Shown here in pieces: positions 1 to 7,563 of a stretch of DNA of 64,000 nucleotides. Under the pieces are notes generated by a model. It searched no databases, was not told where the DNA came from, and was given only the letters and a program-made list of their open reading frames with translations. The first letter of the stretch is position 1, and each line of letters begins with the position of its first letter. Source of the stretch: Desulfobacula sp. (GTDB lineage Bacteria; Desulfobacterota; Desulfobacteria; Desulfobacterales; Desulfobacteraceae). The stretch is taken from NCBI RefSeq assembly GCF_030145145.1, contig NZ_JAQYWD010000011.1, forward strand, positions 1 to 64,000, given 5' to 3'. The translations under genes and the position numbers were made by a program.

Positions 1-2
1 AA

Positions 3-173
3 AATCGTCTTGAAGAATTGTTTGCAGAGCTTGAAAAACATTCGTGCATTAATGAATTAGAACCAGCATCTGATGTAGATAGAATATTGCCTGGGTTTCG
101 AAAACTTATCAAAATGAAGGTTCTTCCGAATTTAATCACCCGGTTGGTCGCTGACTGTCACGCTATGGCATAA
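3..173 (+). CDS. C-terminal end of an unrecognised protein (cut by window edge)
   Basis: An open frame runs in from the window edge for 56 codons and stops at TAA 171-173. The peptide is amphipathic (ELFAELEKH, then RKLIKMKVLPNLITRLVAD) with the composition of a real protein end. I do not recognise the family. It is in the same frame as the decayed ligase remnant just downstream but is separated from it by several stops, so I treat the two as distinct. It may only be a chance frame. Confidence 0.4.
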   Translation, partial: NRLEELFAELEKHSCINELEPASDVDRILPGFRKLIKMKVLPNLITRLVADCHAMA

Positions 174-227
174 AGAAACCTGAGGGTCACTATCAAATTT
201 TGTGCCAACCGTTATTTGTGATAATAG

Positions 228-416
228 GAAAATTTTGATAAAAACTATACGGCCTTGCACTCGCACTTGGAAAATTTTATGGCCAATTCGATTCTGTAAC
301 AGCCTGTCGAGGATTTCAAGTACAGGATTACGTTTACACCGGGGGTGGAAGTTGTTAAACCAGGAGAACTTCCCCGGTATGAAGGCAAGGCCAAACGGTT
401 GATCCGTGAAACCTGA
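228..416 (+). pseudogene. Decayed C-terminus of a phenylacetate-CoA ligase (PaaK)-like enzyme
   Basis: Frame 3 encodes, after an in-frame TAA near position 300, a stretch containing FTPGVEVVKPGELPRYEGKA and then KRLIRET before a TGA. This matches the typical end of PaaK/F390-synthetase-type adenylate-forming ligases, where the C-terminal lid carries a PGTLPR-x-E-x-KAKR motif. Upstream the same frame has an internal stop and several stops before 228, there is no start codon, and the adenylation domain is missing. Only about 60 codons are recognisable, so this is a relic that cannot make a functional ligase. The family assignment rests on motif memory, not on a search. Confidence 0.5.
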
Positions 417-457
417 AAATATAATTTATGCATGTGTCTATCGTCAGGGATGGATAA

Positions 458-487
458 TTGACACGTCCCGTTTCCCTAAATTTTTAT
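458..487 (+). promoter_or_regulatory. Possible sigma-70 promoter of the TRAP operon
   Basis: A perfect -35 box TTGACA at 458-463 is followed after 18 bases by TTTTAT at 482-487, a poor -10 match. It lies about 20-50 bp before dctP, whose own Shine-Dalgarno AAAGGAG is at about 497-503. Only the -35 box is convincing. Confidence 0.3.
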
Positions 488-509
488 TCAATCATAAAAG
501 GAGTAGAAA

Positions 510-1598
510 ATGAAAAAGACATGTCGTTGCAGGATGTCAGGCGTTAAATCGAGTTTGAAAATGGTGTTTCTAATGCTGGTGATTGGCAGTTTTATGCTGC
601 CCATGGTTGCCTTTGCAGGTGATACGATCAATCTGACTTATAGTGGATTTATGCCGCCCACCCATGCACAAAGCAAACTGGAAGCTGCATGGTGTAAAGA
701 GGTGGGTATAAGGACAGAAGGGCGGGTAAAGATTACGCATTATTCCGGGCAAACCCTGACCAAGGCCGCACAGAATTATCAGGGCGTAAAATCAGGTCTT
801 TCAGATTTGGGATGTTCAGTTCTACAATATACCCGGGGCCGATTTCCCATGATGGACTTCATCAACCTGCCCCTTGGTTACCCAAGTGGACAGGTCGCCA
901 CGGCAATTATCAATGAAGTCTATGAAAAGTTTGCACCAAAAGAATTAGATGAAGTAAAAGTGCTCTATCTTCATGCCCATGGACCTGGATTCATACATAC
1001 CAAAGACAAACCCGTTCATAAAATGGAGGATTTAAAAGGGCTTAAAATTCGTTCCCACGGACCAACAGCCAGTATGGTTCAGGCGTTAGGCGGTACCCCT
1101 ACGGCTTTTCCCATGAATGAATTATATCAATCGCTGCAAAAAGGGGTCGTCCAGGGTGGATTGTATCCCCTGGAATCAAATAAGGGATGGAAGATGGCGG
1201 AAGTTACGGATTATGTCATTGCCTGTTACCCCACAGCATATTCTTTGGGATTTTTCGTTGTCATGAACAAAGATAAATGGAATGCACTGCCCGAAGAGGA
1301 TCAAAAAATAATTGAAGGAATCAATGGAGAATGGATTTTTAAACATGGAAAGGCATGGGAAGCCGGTGCTTTTGAAGGGATCAATTTTCTGCTTCAAGCG
1401 GGCAATTCCATGATTGGTATCGACCCCAAAGAAGCAAAAAGATGGACGAAAGCATGCAAACCAGTACTGCAGGATTATATCGATCTAAACAATGAAAAAG
1501 GCCTGCCTGGAAAAGAAGTGCTTGAATATGTAAAAGAACGGTTGGCAGAAAACGAAAAAGGAAAGTTTGAAAGCAAGTACATGGAAAAAAATCAATAA
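510..1598 (+). CDS. dctP: TRAP transporter substrate-binding protein (DctP family)
   Basis: Periplasmic solute receptor of a tripartite ATP-independent periplasmic transporter; it binds an organic anion and hands it to the DctQM membrane pair. The 362-residue precursor has a basic N-terminus, a hydrophobic segment and a signal-peptidase site around MVAFA/GDT (residue 36). The mature part has DctP-family landmarks, including the carboxylate-clamping Arg region (MEDLKGLKIRS, about residue 175) and the following TAFPMNELYQSLQKGVVQGG segment. Shine-Dalgarno AAAGGAG lies 7-8 bases before the ATG. It is followed by a stem-loop and then dctQ and dctM. The substrate cannot be read from the sequence; a carboxylate (C4-dicarboxylate, aromatic acid or keto acid) is the family expectation. 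Confidence 0.92.
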   Translation: MKKTCRCRMSGVKSSLKMVFLMLVIGSFMLPMVAFAGDTINLTYSGFMPPTHAQSKLEAAWCKEVGIRTEGRVKITHYSGQTLTKAAQNYQGVKSGLSDLGCSVLQYTRGRFPMMDFINLPLGYPSGQVATAIINEVYEKFAPKELDEVKVLYLHAHGPGFIHTKDKPVHKMEDLKGLKIRSHGPTASMVQALGGTPTAFPMNELYQSLQKGVVQGGLYPLESNKGWKMAEVTDYVIACYPTAYSLGFFVVMNKDKWNALPEEDQKIIEGINGEWIFKHGKAWEAGAFEGINFLLQAGNSMIGIDPKEAKRWTKACKPVLQDYIDLNNEKGLPGKEVLEYVKERLAENEKGKFESKYMEKNQ

Positions 1599-1644
1599 GA
1601 CTGCTTGCGGCTTTTAAATCCATGTATTTTAAAATCATCATAAT

Positions 1645-1711
1645 ATAATTTCGGCGCAGAGTCATGCAGGGGATTTACCGTATCCTGTTATGACTCTGCA
1701 GCTGAAATTAT
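1645..1711 (+). repeat. Long imperfect inverted repeat between dctP and dctQ
   Basis: Left arm ATAATTTCGGC at 1645-1655 plus GCAGAGTCAT at 1656-1665 pairs with ATGACTCTGC at 1690-1699 and GCTGAAATTAT at 1701-1711. There is one bulged A (1700) and one G-U pair; an inner CAGG/CCTG adds to the stem. No T-run follows. A stem-loop here, in a 186-bp gap inside a TRAP operon, would be expected to stabilise or process the dctP message so that the binding protein is made in excess over the membrane subunits. That role is inference. Confidence 0.7.
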
Positions 1712-1784
1712 AAATACTGCGAACCAAAGGTCTGTTTAACACCTTCAATAAAAATATTGAATCTGTTCTCTGTGGAGATAAAAT

Positions 1785-2261
1785 ATGAAAATTGCACAAT
1801 GGCTGTCTAATACTCTCAAGAAGGCGGGTGGCATATGCCTGATCGCTATGATGCTTTTGACGTGTGCCGATGTGGTGGGTAGCTTTTTCGGACATCCCCT
1901 TCTCGGATCTGAAGAATTAACCGGCATGGGCGCATTTCTGCTGCTGGCATTTGCCATGCCTTCAACGGAAATGGAAAAGGGTCATGTGGGAGTGGATCTG
2001 CTCTACATGATGTTACCACCGCGGATCAAGAGGATAAATGATTGCGTAGTCGTTATGCTATCGTTTGTCTTGTTCTGTCTTGTTACCTGGCAATGTTGGT
2101 TATATGCAAACGAAGTCGGTGAAGCCGGACAAGTCTCTGCAACCCTCCAGTTTCCCACTTTTTATCTTATATACGGCGTATCTTTTGCATGCGGCATCCT
2201 TGCGCTGGTTATATTTATTGAGCTGCTAGCTCTATTAAAAGGAACGGTCCCAAATGAGTGA
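1785..2261 (+). CDS. dctQ: TRAP transporter small membrane subunit (DctQ family)
   Basis: Small integral membrane component that pairs with DctM in the inner membrane. The 158-residue protein shows four hydrophobic segments (about residues 12-35, 46-64, 85-107 and 125-150), the usual DctQ topology, and the short amphipathic ME-KGHVGVDLL segment typical of the family in the middle. The start is supported by GGAG about 8 bases upstream of ATG 1785. The last eight bases overlap the dctM start, indicating translational coupling. Confidence 0.9.
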   Translation: MKIAQWLSNTLKKAGGICLIAMMLLTCADVVGSFFGHPLLGSEELTGMGAFLLLAFAMPSTEMEKGHVGVDLLYMMLPPRIKRINDCVVVMLSFVLFCLVTWQCWLYANEVGEAGQVSATLQFPTFYLIYGVSFACGILALVIFIELLALLKGTVPNE

Positions 2262-3558
2262 ACACACTATCGTCGGCATCATCGGTATCTTTTTTCTGAT
2301 CGCCATGCTTTTTTCCCGCATGGCGGTGGCCTATGTAATGGCGCTTGTCGGATTTATCGGGTATTCTTATCTGACTAACCTGCAGGTTGGATTGCGGCTT
2401 CTTTCAACCGATATTTTCAGTGTTTTTTCATCCTATGGCTTGACCCTGATACCCTTATTCGTATTCATGGGATATATTGCTTTTTACTCGGGAGTAAGCA
2501 GTTCTCTGTATGATGTGGCCTACAAGTTTGTCGGAAGAGTCCGGGGGGGGCTTGCCATGGCCACTGTAATGGCTTGTGCCGCATTTGGCGCTGTTTGCGG
2601 ATCTGCTACGGCCACAACGGCTACAATGGGTACCATTGGTCTCCCGGAGATGGAACGGTATAAATACGGCTCCGAACTTTCTACGGGTTGCGTCGCTTCC
2701 GGAGGTGGTCTTGGGGCATTGATGCCACCTAGTGTGGTGCTTATCATATACGGTATTTTGACGGAACAGTCCATTGGAACGTTGTTCATTGCAGGTGTTG
2801 TTCCTGCCATCTTTATGACCTTTTTATTTATGGTGGCCATCAGGATTTATTGCATATTCAAACCGGAGCAGGGACCCAAAGGTGAGAAATTTACCCTCAA
2901 GGAGATGATTCTTTCCCTGGGAGAACTCTGGGAAACCCTTGCCGTATTCCTGTTCGTTATGGGGGGATTGGTAACCGGTTTGTTTACACCGACAAAATCA
3001 GGTGCAGTCGGGGCCTTTGCCATCCTTATGATTGTCATGCTCAGACGTAAGCTTTCCTGGGAGGACTTTAAAAATGCAATATACGGCACGCTTAAAATCT
3101 CCTGTATGGTTATTATGCTGATTGCCGGTGCCACTGTTTTTGGTCACTTCCTTGCGTTGACAAGAATTCCCCTTGAACTGGCCACTGCAGTGGGCACGCT
3201 CGACCTGCCGCCCTGGATCATCATCGGCCTGATTTGTTTTATCTACCTTCTGGGCGGATGCTTTATCGATTCAATGGCGTTGATCATGCTCACCATCCCT
3301 ATTTTTTATCCCATTGTCCTCAATTTAGGATATGATCCTATCTGGTTTGGTATCATTATTGTGCTGGTTACCCATATGGGCATTATCACACCTCCGGTGG
3401 GTACTGCAGTCTATGTTACAAAAGGAATCGCCAAAGATGTTCCCCTCGTAACCATCTTCAAGGGGTCTTTTCCATTCCTTCTGGCCTTGATTGTTGGTAC
3501 GGGTTTAATGACGGCCTTTCCTGAAATTGTGACCTTTCTACCAGGCCTGTTTGACTGA
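2254..3558 (+). CDS. dctM: TRAP transporter large membrane subunit (DctM family)
   Basis: The Na+/H+-driven transport subunit of the TRAP system. At 434 residues it has normal DctM length and a near-continuous set of hydrophobic helices. Family signatures include the early PLFVFMGYIAF segment, the FGAVCGSATATTATMGTIGLP region that lines the substrate/ion site (about residues 108-130), the GGGLGALMPPS turn, and the second inverted repeat with HMGIITPPVGTAVYV near the C-terminus. It overlaps dctQ by 8 bp. A response regulator gene follows after 112 bp and is probably co-transcribed. Confidence 0.93.
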   Translation: MSEHTIVGIIGIFFLIAMLFSRMAVAYVMALVGFIGYSYLTNLQVGLRLLSTDIFSVFSSYGLTLIPLFVFMGYIAFYSGVSSSLYDVAYKFVGRVRGGLAMATVMACAAFGAVCGSATATTATMGTIGLPEMERYKYGSELSTGCVASGGGLGALMPPSVVLIIYGILTEQSIGTLFIAGVVPAIFMTFLFMVAIRIYCIFKPEQGPKGEKFTLKEMILSLGELWETLAVFLFVMGGLVTGLFTPTKSGAVGAFAILMIVMLRRKLSWEDFKNAIYGTLKISCMVIMLIAGATVFGHFLALTRIPLELATAVGTLDLPPWIIIGLICFIYLLGGCFIDSMALIMLTIPIFYPIVLNLGYDPIWFGIIIVLVTHMGIITPPVGTAVYVTKGIAKDVPLVTIFKGSFPFLLALIVGTGLMTAFPEIVTFLPGLFD

Positions 3559-3670
3559 TTACTTTGGATAAGAATGTATGAAAAAAATCAGTGATACCGG
3601 ATGCAAACTCATAAAAAAAATTGTTGTACCGGATGAGGAGAAATTGATTTCCAAATAAAGGAGCGATGCA

Positions 3671-4168
3671 ATGAAGACCAAAAAGATACTTGAGGGGAAA
3701 AAAATTCTCATCGTTGATGATGAACCGGATGTACTAGAATCTTTAATTGAACTATTGAGTTTATGTAAAATAGACACGGCAACATCTTATGATGAAGGCA
3801 AACAAATGCTGGAAAGCCAAAATTATGATATGGCAGTCTTGGATATTATGGGGGTAAATGGATTTGAATTACTCAAGGTCGCAAATAAACAGGCGATTCC
3901 TGCATTTATGCTTACGGCAAATGCATTAACAAAGGAGAGCCTTGAGAAGGCTGCCCAGTCTGGAGCAGTCTATTTCGCGCCAAAAGAGAAAATGATTGAT
4001 ATTGAGGTTTTTATTGCCGATGTATTTGAATCCCTGGATAGTAAAAAAAATCCATGGGAGAAATTATTAGAAAGGCTGGAGGGATTTTATGATAGAAGAT
4101 TTAAGGGACAAAACTGGAGAGAACAGGAGGGCAAGTTTTTGAAAAACCACAGGAATAAGTTTTATTAA
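3671..4168 (+). CDS. Response regulator: receiver domain with a short unrecognised C-terminal extension
   Basis: A 165-residue phospho-acceptor protein. The receiver domain (about residues 8-122) has the acidic pair in ILIVDDEPD, the phospho-Asp in MAVLDIMG, the Thr of FMLTANA and the Lys of APKEK. No known DNA-binding or enzymatic output follows; instead about 40 residues remain, rich in Trp, Phe, Arg and Lys (NPWEKLLERLEGFYDRRF ... NWREQEGKF). The same receiver plus extension occurs at the end of the FIST/kinase protein at 30028-33447, at almost the same length. AAGGAG lies 8 bases before the ATG. Its position directly behind dctPQM suggests it reports on, or regulates, the transported substrate. 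Confidence 0.88.
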   Translation: MKTKKILEGKKILIVDDEPDVLESLIELLSLCKIDTATSYDEGKQMLESQNYDMAVLDIMGVNGFELLKVANKQAIPAFMLTANALTKESLEKAAQSGAVYFAPKEKMIDIEVFIADVFESLDSKKNPWEKLLERLEGFYDRRFKGQNWREQEGKFLKNHRNKFY

Positions 4169-4460
4169 TTTTTAATAATATGAACAAGTTGCTTTTCAAG
4201 CCGGTCCAAAATTTTCTCTAATGTTGAATAAAATTTTAAAATGAGACAGACGAATCAATCCTTCCGACTGTTTCATACCCCCATGCAAAAGTCATACTGT
4301 TCGATTATACCCAGCAATTTTAATTTCTGGATACACTTTGCGTGAATTGAATGGCGTTCACACAACCATTTATGCCTTACCAGCGAATTTTACTTGACAC
4401 TTCAGGGGTAGAACTGGTTATTACAAATCAGAGAATTTGTCAACCAGGAAACGCTTGGAC

Positions 4461-4593
4461 AGCAATTCTAAATATCAGGCTAGGGTCAGGCTTGCTTTAT
4501 TGCGCTTTTAGCCTCTTCAAGAACCGATTTTCGATAAAAAGCACAATAAAACAAGCCTGACCCGTTCAAGAAAATGCCAAAATGAGAATTGCT
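4461..4593 (+). repeat. MITE/REP-like element, copy A
   Basis: A 133-bp element bounded by terminal inverted repeats AGCAATTCT (4461-4469) and AGAATTGCT (4585-4593). Inside is a second inverted pair: GGGTCAGGCTTG-(C)TTTATTG-(C)GCTTTT and, downstream, its near reverse complement AAAAGC-(A)CAATAAA-(A)CAAGCCTGACCC. The reverse complement of 22241-22380 is almost identical, apart from a 7-bp insertion and one substitution. It is flanked by a direct 9-bp CGCTTGGAC (4452-4460 and 4595-4603), consistent with insertion. It encodes nothing. Confidence 0.85.
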
Positions 4594-4603
4594 GCGCTTG
4601 GAC

Positions 4604-4654
4604 AGCAATTTTCATTATGGTTTAAATGATTGAACAGTGAACCGGGTCAGGCTT
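4604..4654 (+). repeat. Partial REP-like repeat, copy A2, abutting the moxR start
   Basis: Begins AGCAATTTTCATTATGG and ends GGGTCAGGCTT. It is nearly identical over about 50 bp to 18399-18450. It sits directly in front of the MoxR-type gene, ending 11 bases before its ATG, so the repeat supplies the untranslated leader of that gene. Only the first half of the usual inverted pair is present. Confidence 0.7.
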
Positions 4655-4665
4655 TGAGGGAGTGT

Positions 4666-6069
4666 ATGCAAAAGAAAAATGAAATTAAAACCATAGGTGA
4701 GCTTAAAAAGTCAGGGTATGAGCCGGTATCGGTCAGGGCTGAAATGCGGCGTAACCTGATATCCATGATTCAAAAGAAAGACGATATATTTCCCGGGATA
4801 ATCGGGTATGATGATACGGTCATTCCCCAGATTGCAAATGCCATTATTTCCGGTCAGGATATGATATTTCTTGGTGAGCGGGGACAGGCCAAGTCCAGGA
4901 TGATGCGCTTAATGGTCAATCTGCTTGACGATCAAATACCCGTGATCAAAGGGTGTGAAATACATGATAATCCTTTGGCTCCCCTGTGCAGGGAATGCCG
5001 TGATCGAGTGGCTGATCAGGGTGATGCCGTGGAGATTGCCTGGTTGTCCAGGCAGGATCGGTATGGTGAGAAGCTGGCAACACCGGATATTGTCATTACG
5101 GATTTAATCGGAGATGTTGATCCGATTAAGGTGGCCGAGGGGCGGTACCTTTCCGATGAACTGACCATCCATTACGGCTTAATCCCCCGGACGAACCGGG
5201 GTATTTTCTGCATGAATGAGCTGCCGGATTTAACGGACAGGATTCAGGTGGGTCTGTTTAACCTGATGGAGGAAAAAGACATCCAGATAAGGGGGTACCG
5301 GATCAGGCTTCCCCTGGATATGGTCCTGATAGCCAGCGCAAATCCTGATGATTACACCAGCCGGGGCCGGATCATCACCCCGCTCAAGGACCGGTACGGG
5401 TCCCAGATAAGGACCCATTATCCTAAAACGATTGAAGATGAAATCCGTATTATGGAAATGGAACACCGGCAGTTTCCCCATGATGGCCCTGGCACGTATG
5501 TGCCCCGGTATATGTCGGAAATTATTGCAGAGGTCACCCATCTTGCCCGGAAAAGCGCCCATATTAATCAGAGCTCCGGGGTCAGTGCCAGGGTGTCCAT
5601 TGCCAATTATGAAACACTGCTCAGCAACGCTGTTCGGCGGGCCGTAATCCTGGGTGAAACATCCGCGGTTCCCCGTATCAGTGACCTGCCTTACATTCAC
5701 GCATCCACCATCGGCAAGATTGAACTGGAAAGCTTTGACTGTGTCACAGAGAGCAGTGTCATTGACGGGTTAATTCGACAGGCGGTGCTGAAAGTCTTTA
5801 ACCGGTATTATCCGCCTCATAAGCTTAAGGCGATCGTCGCTGATTTTACAGGTGGCCTGAATGTTGAGGTCTCAGATGAAATGACGGCCAGGCTGTATGT
5901 ACAGACCGCAACCCGGATTGGCGGTATGGCGGATGCGGTAAAGGAGATAGCACCCCCGGAGGATCCGGAAGCCGTTGCATCGGCGGTGGAGTTTATCCTC
6001 GAAGGGCTTCATTTGAATAAGCGGTTGAACAAGACTGAGATAGATTCAAAAAGGGTTTACCGGCGTTAG
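4666..6069 (+). CDS. MoxR/magnesium-chelatase-type AAA+ ATPase
   Basis: AAA+ ATPase of the MoxR/ChlI class, 467 residues from ATG 4666 (GAGGGAG five bases upstream). An earlier TTG at 4630 is in frame but lies inside the mobile repeat, so I reject it. Visible motifs are the Walker-A-like FLGERGQAKSR (about residue 70), a Cys/His cluster GCEIHDNP...LCREC that could bind metal, Walker B/sensor region FCMNELPDL, and the SANPDDYTSRGRI sensor loop. Such ATPases act with a VWA-domain partner to insert metals or remodel and activate enzyme complexes. The partner is encoded directly downstream (1-bp gap). The target complex cannot be named from this window. Confidence 0.88.
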   Translation: MQKKNEIKTIGELKKSGYEPVSVRAEMRRNLISMIQKKDDIFPGIIGYDDTVIPQIANAIISGQDMIFLGERGQAKSRMMRLMVNLLDDQIPVIKGCEIHDNPLAPLCRECRDRVADQGDAVEIAWLSRQDRYGEKLATPDIVITDLIGDVDPIKVAEGRYLSDELTIHYGLIPRTNRGIFCMNELPDLTDRIQVGLFNLMEEKDIQIRGYRIRLPLDMVLIASANPDDYTSRGRIITPLKDRYGSQIRTHYPKTIEDEIRIMEMEHRQFPHDGPGTYVPRYMSEIIAEVTHLARKSAHINQSSGVSARVSIANYETLLSNAVRRAVILGETSAVPRISDLPYIHASTIGKIELESFDCVTESSVIDGLIRQAVLKVFNRYYPPHKLKAIVADFTGGLNVEVSDEMTARLYVQTATRIGGMADAVKEIAPPEDPEAVASAVEFILEGLHLNKRLNKTEIDSKRVYRR

Positions 6070-6070
6070 T

Positions 6071-7474
6071 ATGCGAAAATATCGGTATTCTAAATGGGAT
6101 TCATCTCAACAGCGATTTGATCCGGACCAGGAAGCGTTGATGGATGAGCTGGGCCAGGACCTGATGTCTTCGGGAAACGTGACCGATTCCCTCAATCAAA
6201 TGCAGCAGCAGGGCCTGGAAGATGACCAGGGGCAGAGACTGCCGGGTGCAAAGGACATGCTGGAGCAGTTGCATCAGGAAAAACAGCGCCTGGAAAACCA
6301 GGCACAGACATCATCAGAAAGCAGATCTCCAGAGGATGGGGGCGATCTGGACAATGGCTTACCGTCGGCGGGTGATACTGAAAATCCGGAGGACACTGCG
6401 TCTTCAGCTGAAGCCGCGTTAACGGAAATGCTGCAGAAAATAGACCGGCTGGAGAATCAACTGAAGAACTCGGAAACCTGTTCCCTGGAGAGTATTGATG
6501 AGCAGCTTCTCAAGGACGTTATGGGGGATCAGGCGACGGACCACCTGAAACAATTGTGCGACATACCCCGAACCTTAACCGACGCCGGTTATATCAGCAG
6601 GACAAACGGTAAATATGTATTAACCCCTCGTGGCATGCGAAGGATTGGGCAAAAGGCTTTACGGGATATTTTCGCTCAACTTCGGAAAGGACGGGGGGGG
6701 GGGCATAATACTATTTCAAAAGGTAGCGGTGGTCAGATAATAGAAGATACCAAAAAGTATGCGTCAGGAGATGACTTCCAGGTACACCTTCAGAAAACGA
6801 TTATGAACGCTGTTTGCCGGGAGCCGGCGGCATCCACCGTCAAACTTAAACCCGAGGATTTTGAAGTATTTGAGAGAGCCGGCCTGGAACGGTCAGCAAC
6901 GGTTTTGATGGTGGATTTGAGTTTTTCCATGCTGGCCCGGGGCCATTTTGAAGCCGCCAAGCGGGTGGCGATTGCCCTGGATAGTCTTATACGGAGTCAA
7001 TACCCCAAAGACAGCCTCTATATCGTCGGTTTTTCAAACGATGCCCGGCAGCTGAAAAAAGAAGACCTGTCTTACATCCAGTGGGGTGAGTCGGATAATT
7101 ATACCAATATTCAGCACGGGCTGTATGTGGCCAGGAAGTTACTGGCCAAAGAACGTCAGTCCAATCAGCAGATCATCCTGGTCACCGATGGAGAACCAAC
7201 AGCCCATTTTGAGGACGAAGCCCATTTTTTTTACCAGGCGCCCCCCAGTCCGCGCACCCTCCAGTTAACGCTTCAGGAAGTGAGGAACTGCACCAGAAAA
7301 GGGATCGTGATTAACACCTTCATGCTTGAGAATGATAAGTTTCTCACCGCGTTTGTCACCCGGATGGCGCATATCAATAAAGGACGGGTGTTTTTCACCA
7401 GTGCTGACACCCTGGGGCAGTATCTGATTGTTGACTACATGGCCAATAAAAAGCGGACCATCGCCCTGGGGTGA
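6071..7474 (+). CDS. VWA-domain protein, partner of the MoxR-type ATPase
   Basis: 467 residues. The first 170 or so are Gln/Glu/Asp-rich and probably disordered or coiled coil. A Gly-rich patch follows (GRGGG, encoded by a run of 11 G at 6693-6703), then a C-terminal von Willebrand A domain (about residues 275-460). The MIDAS motif is intact: D-L-S-F-S in VLMVDLSFSML, a downstream Thr-containing loop, and VTDGEPTAHF. This arrangement matches the CoxE/BchD/YehP-like partners of MoxR ATPases. It starts one base after the moxR stop, so the two are one operon. The 11-G tract would frameshift the gene before the VWA domain if it slipped. Confidence 0.88.
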   Translation: MRKYRYSKWDSSQQRFDPDQEALMDELGQDLMSSGNVTDSLNQMQQQGLEDDQGQRLPGAKDMLEQLHQEKQRLENQAQTSSESRSPEDGGDLDNGLPSAGDTENPEDTASSAEAALTEMLQKIDRLENQLKNSETCSLESIDEQLLKDVMGDQATDHLKQLCDIPRTLTDAGYISRTNGKYVLTPRGMRRIGQKALRDIFAQLRKGRGGGHNTISKGSGGQIIEDTKKYASGDDFQVHLQKTIMNAVCREPAASTVKLKPEDFEVFERAGLERSATVLMVDLSFSMLARGHFEAAKRVAIALDSLIRSQYPKDSLYIVGFSNDARQLKKEDLSYIQWGESDNYTNIQHGLYVARKLLAKERQSNQQIILVTDGEPTAHFEDEAHFFYQAPPSPRTLQLTLQEVRNCTRKGIVINTFMLENDKFLTAFVTRMAHINKGRVFFTSADTLGQYLIVDYMANKKRTIALG

Positions 7475-7563
7475 GTGGCGTTCAAATGAAGCCGGAGGGA
7501 AAGGTCAGCCTGGTTTCCCAGGGGCGATGAATTCATTCCCGGTCTTGAATGGTCTTGTTCTTT

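Noticed and set aside
3578-3658. 26-codon frame (MKKISDTGCK...) between dctM and the response regulator
   Set aside because: No good Shine-Dalgarno, no recognisable feature; short frames of this size are common by chance.
4030-4168. Reading the C-terminal extension of the receivers as an ANTAR domain
   Set aside because: The conserved ANTAR pattern (R-A-K/x-G-x-L-M ... E-A-x-x-x-L-R) is absent, and the tail is shorter than the usual 55 residues.
4630-4665. N-terminal extension of the MoxR-type protein from TTG 4630
   Set aside because: The codons are those of the REP-like repeat, and ATG 4666 has a proper ribosome-binding site.
7475-7563. CCTGG/CCAGG hairpin between the converging VWA and AcuA-like genes as a terminator
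   Set aside because: Only five pairs and no adjacent T-run.
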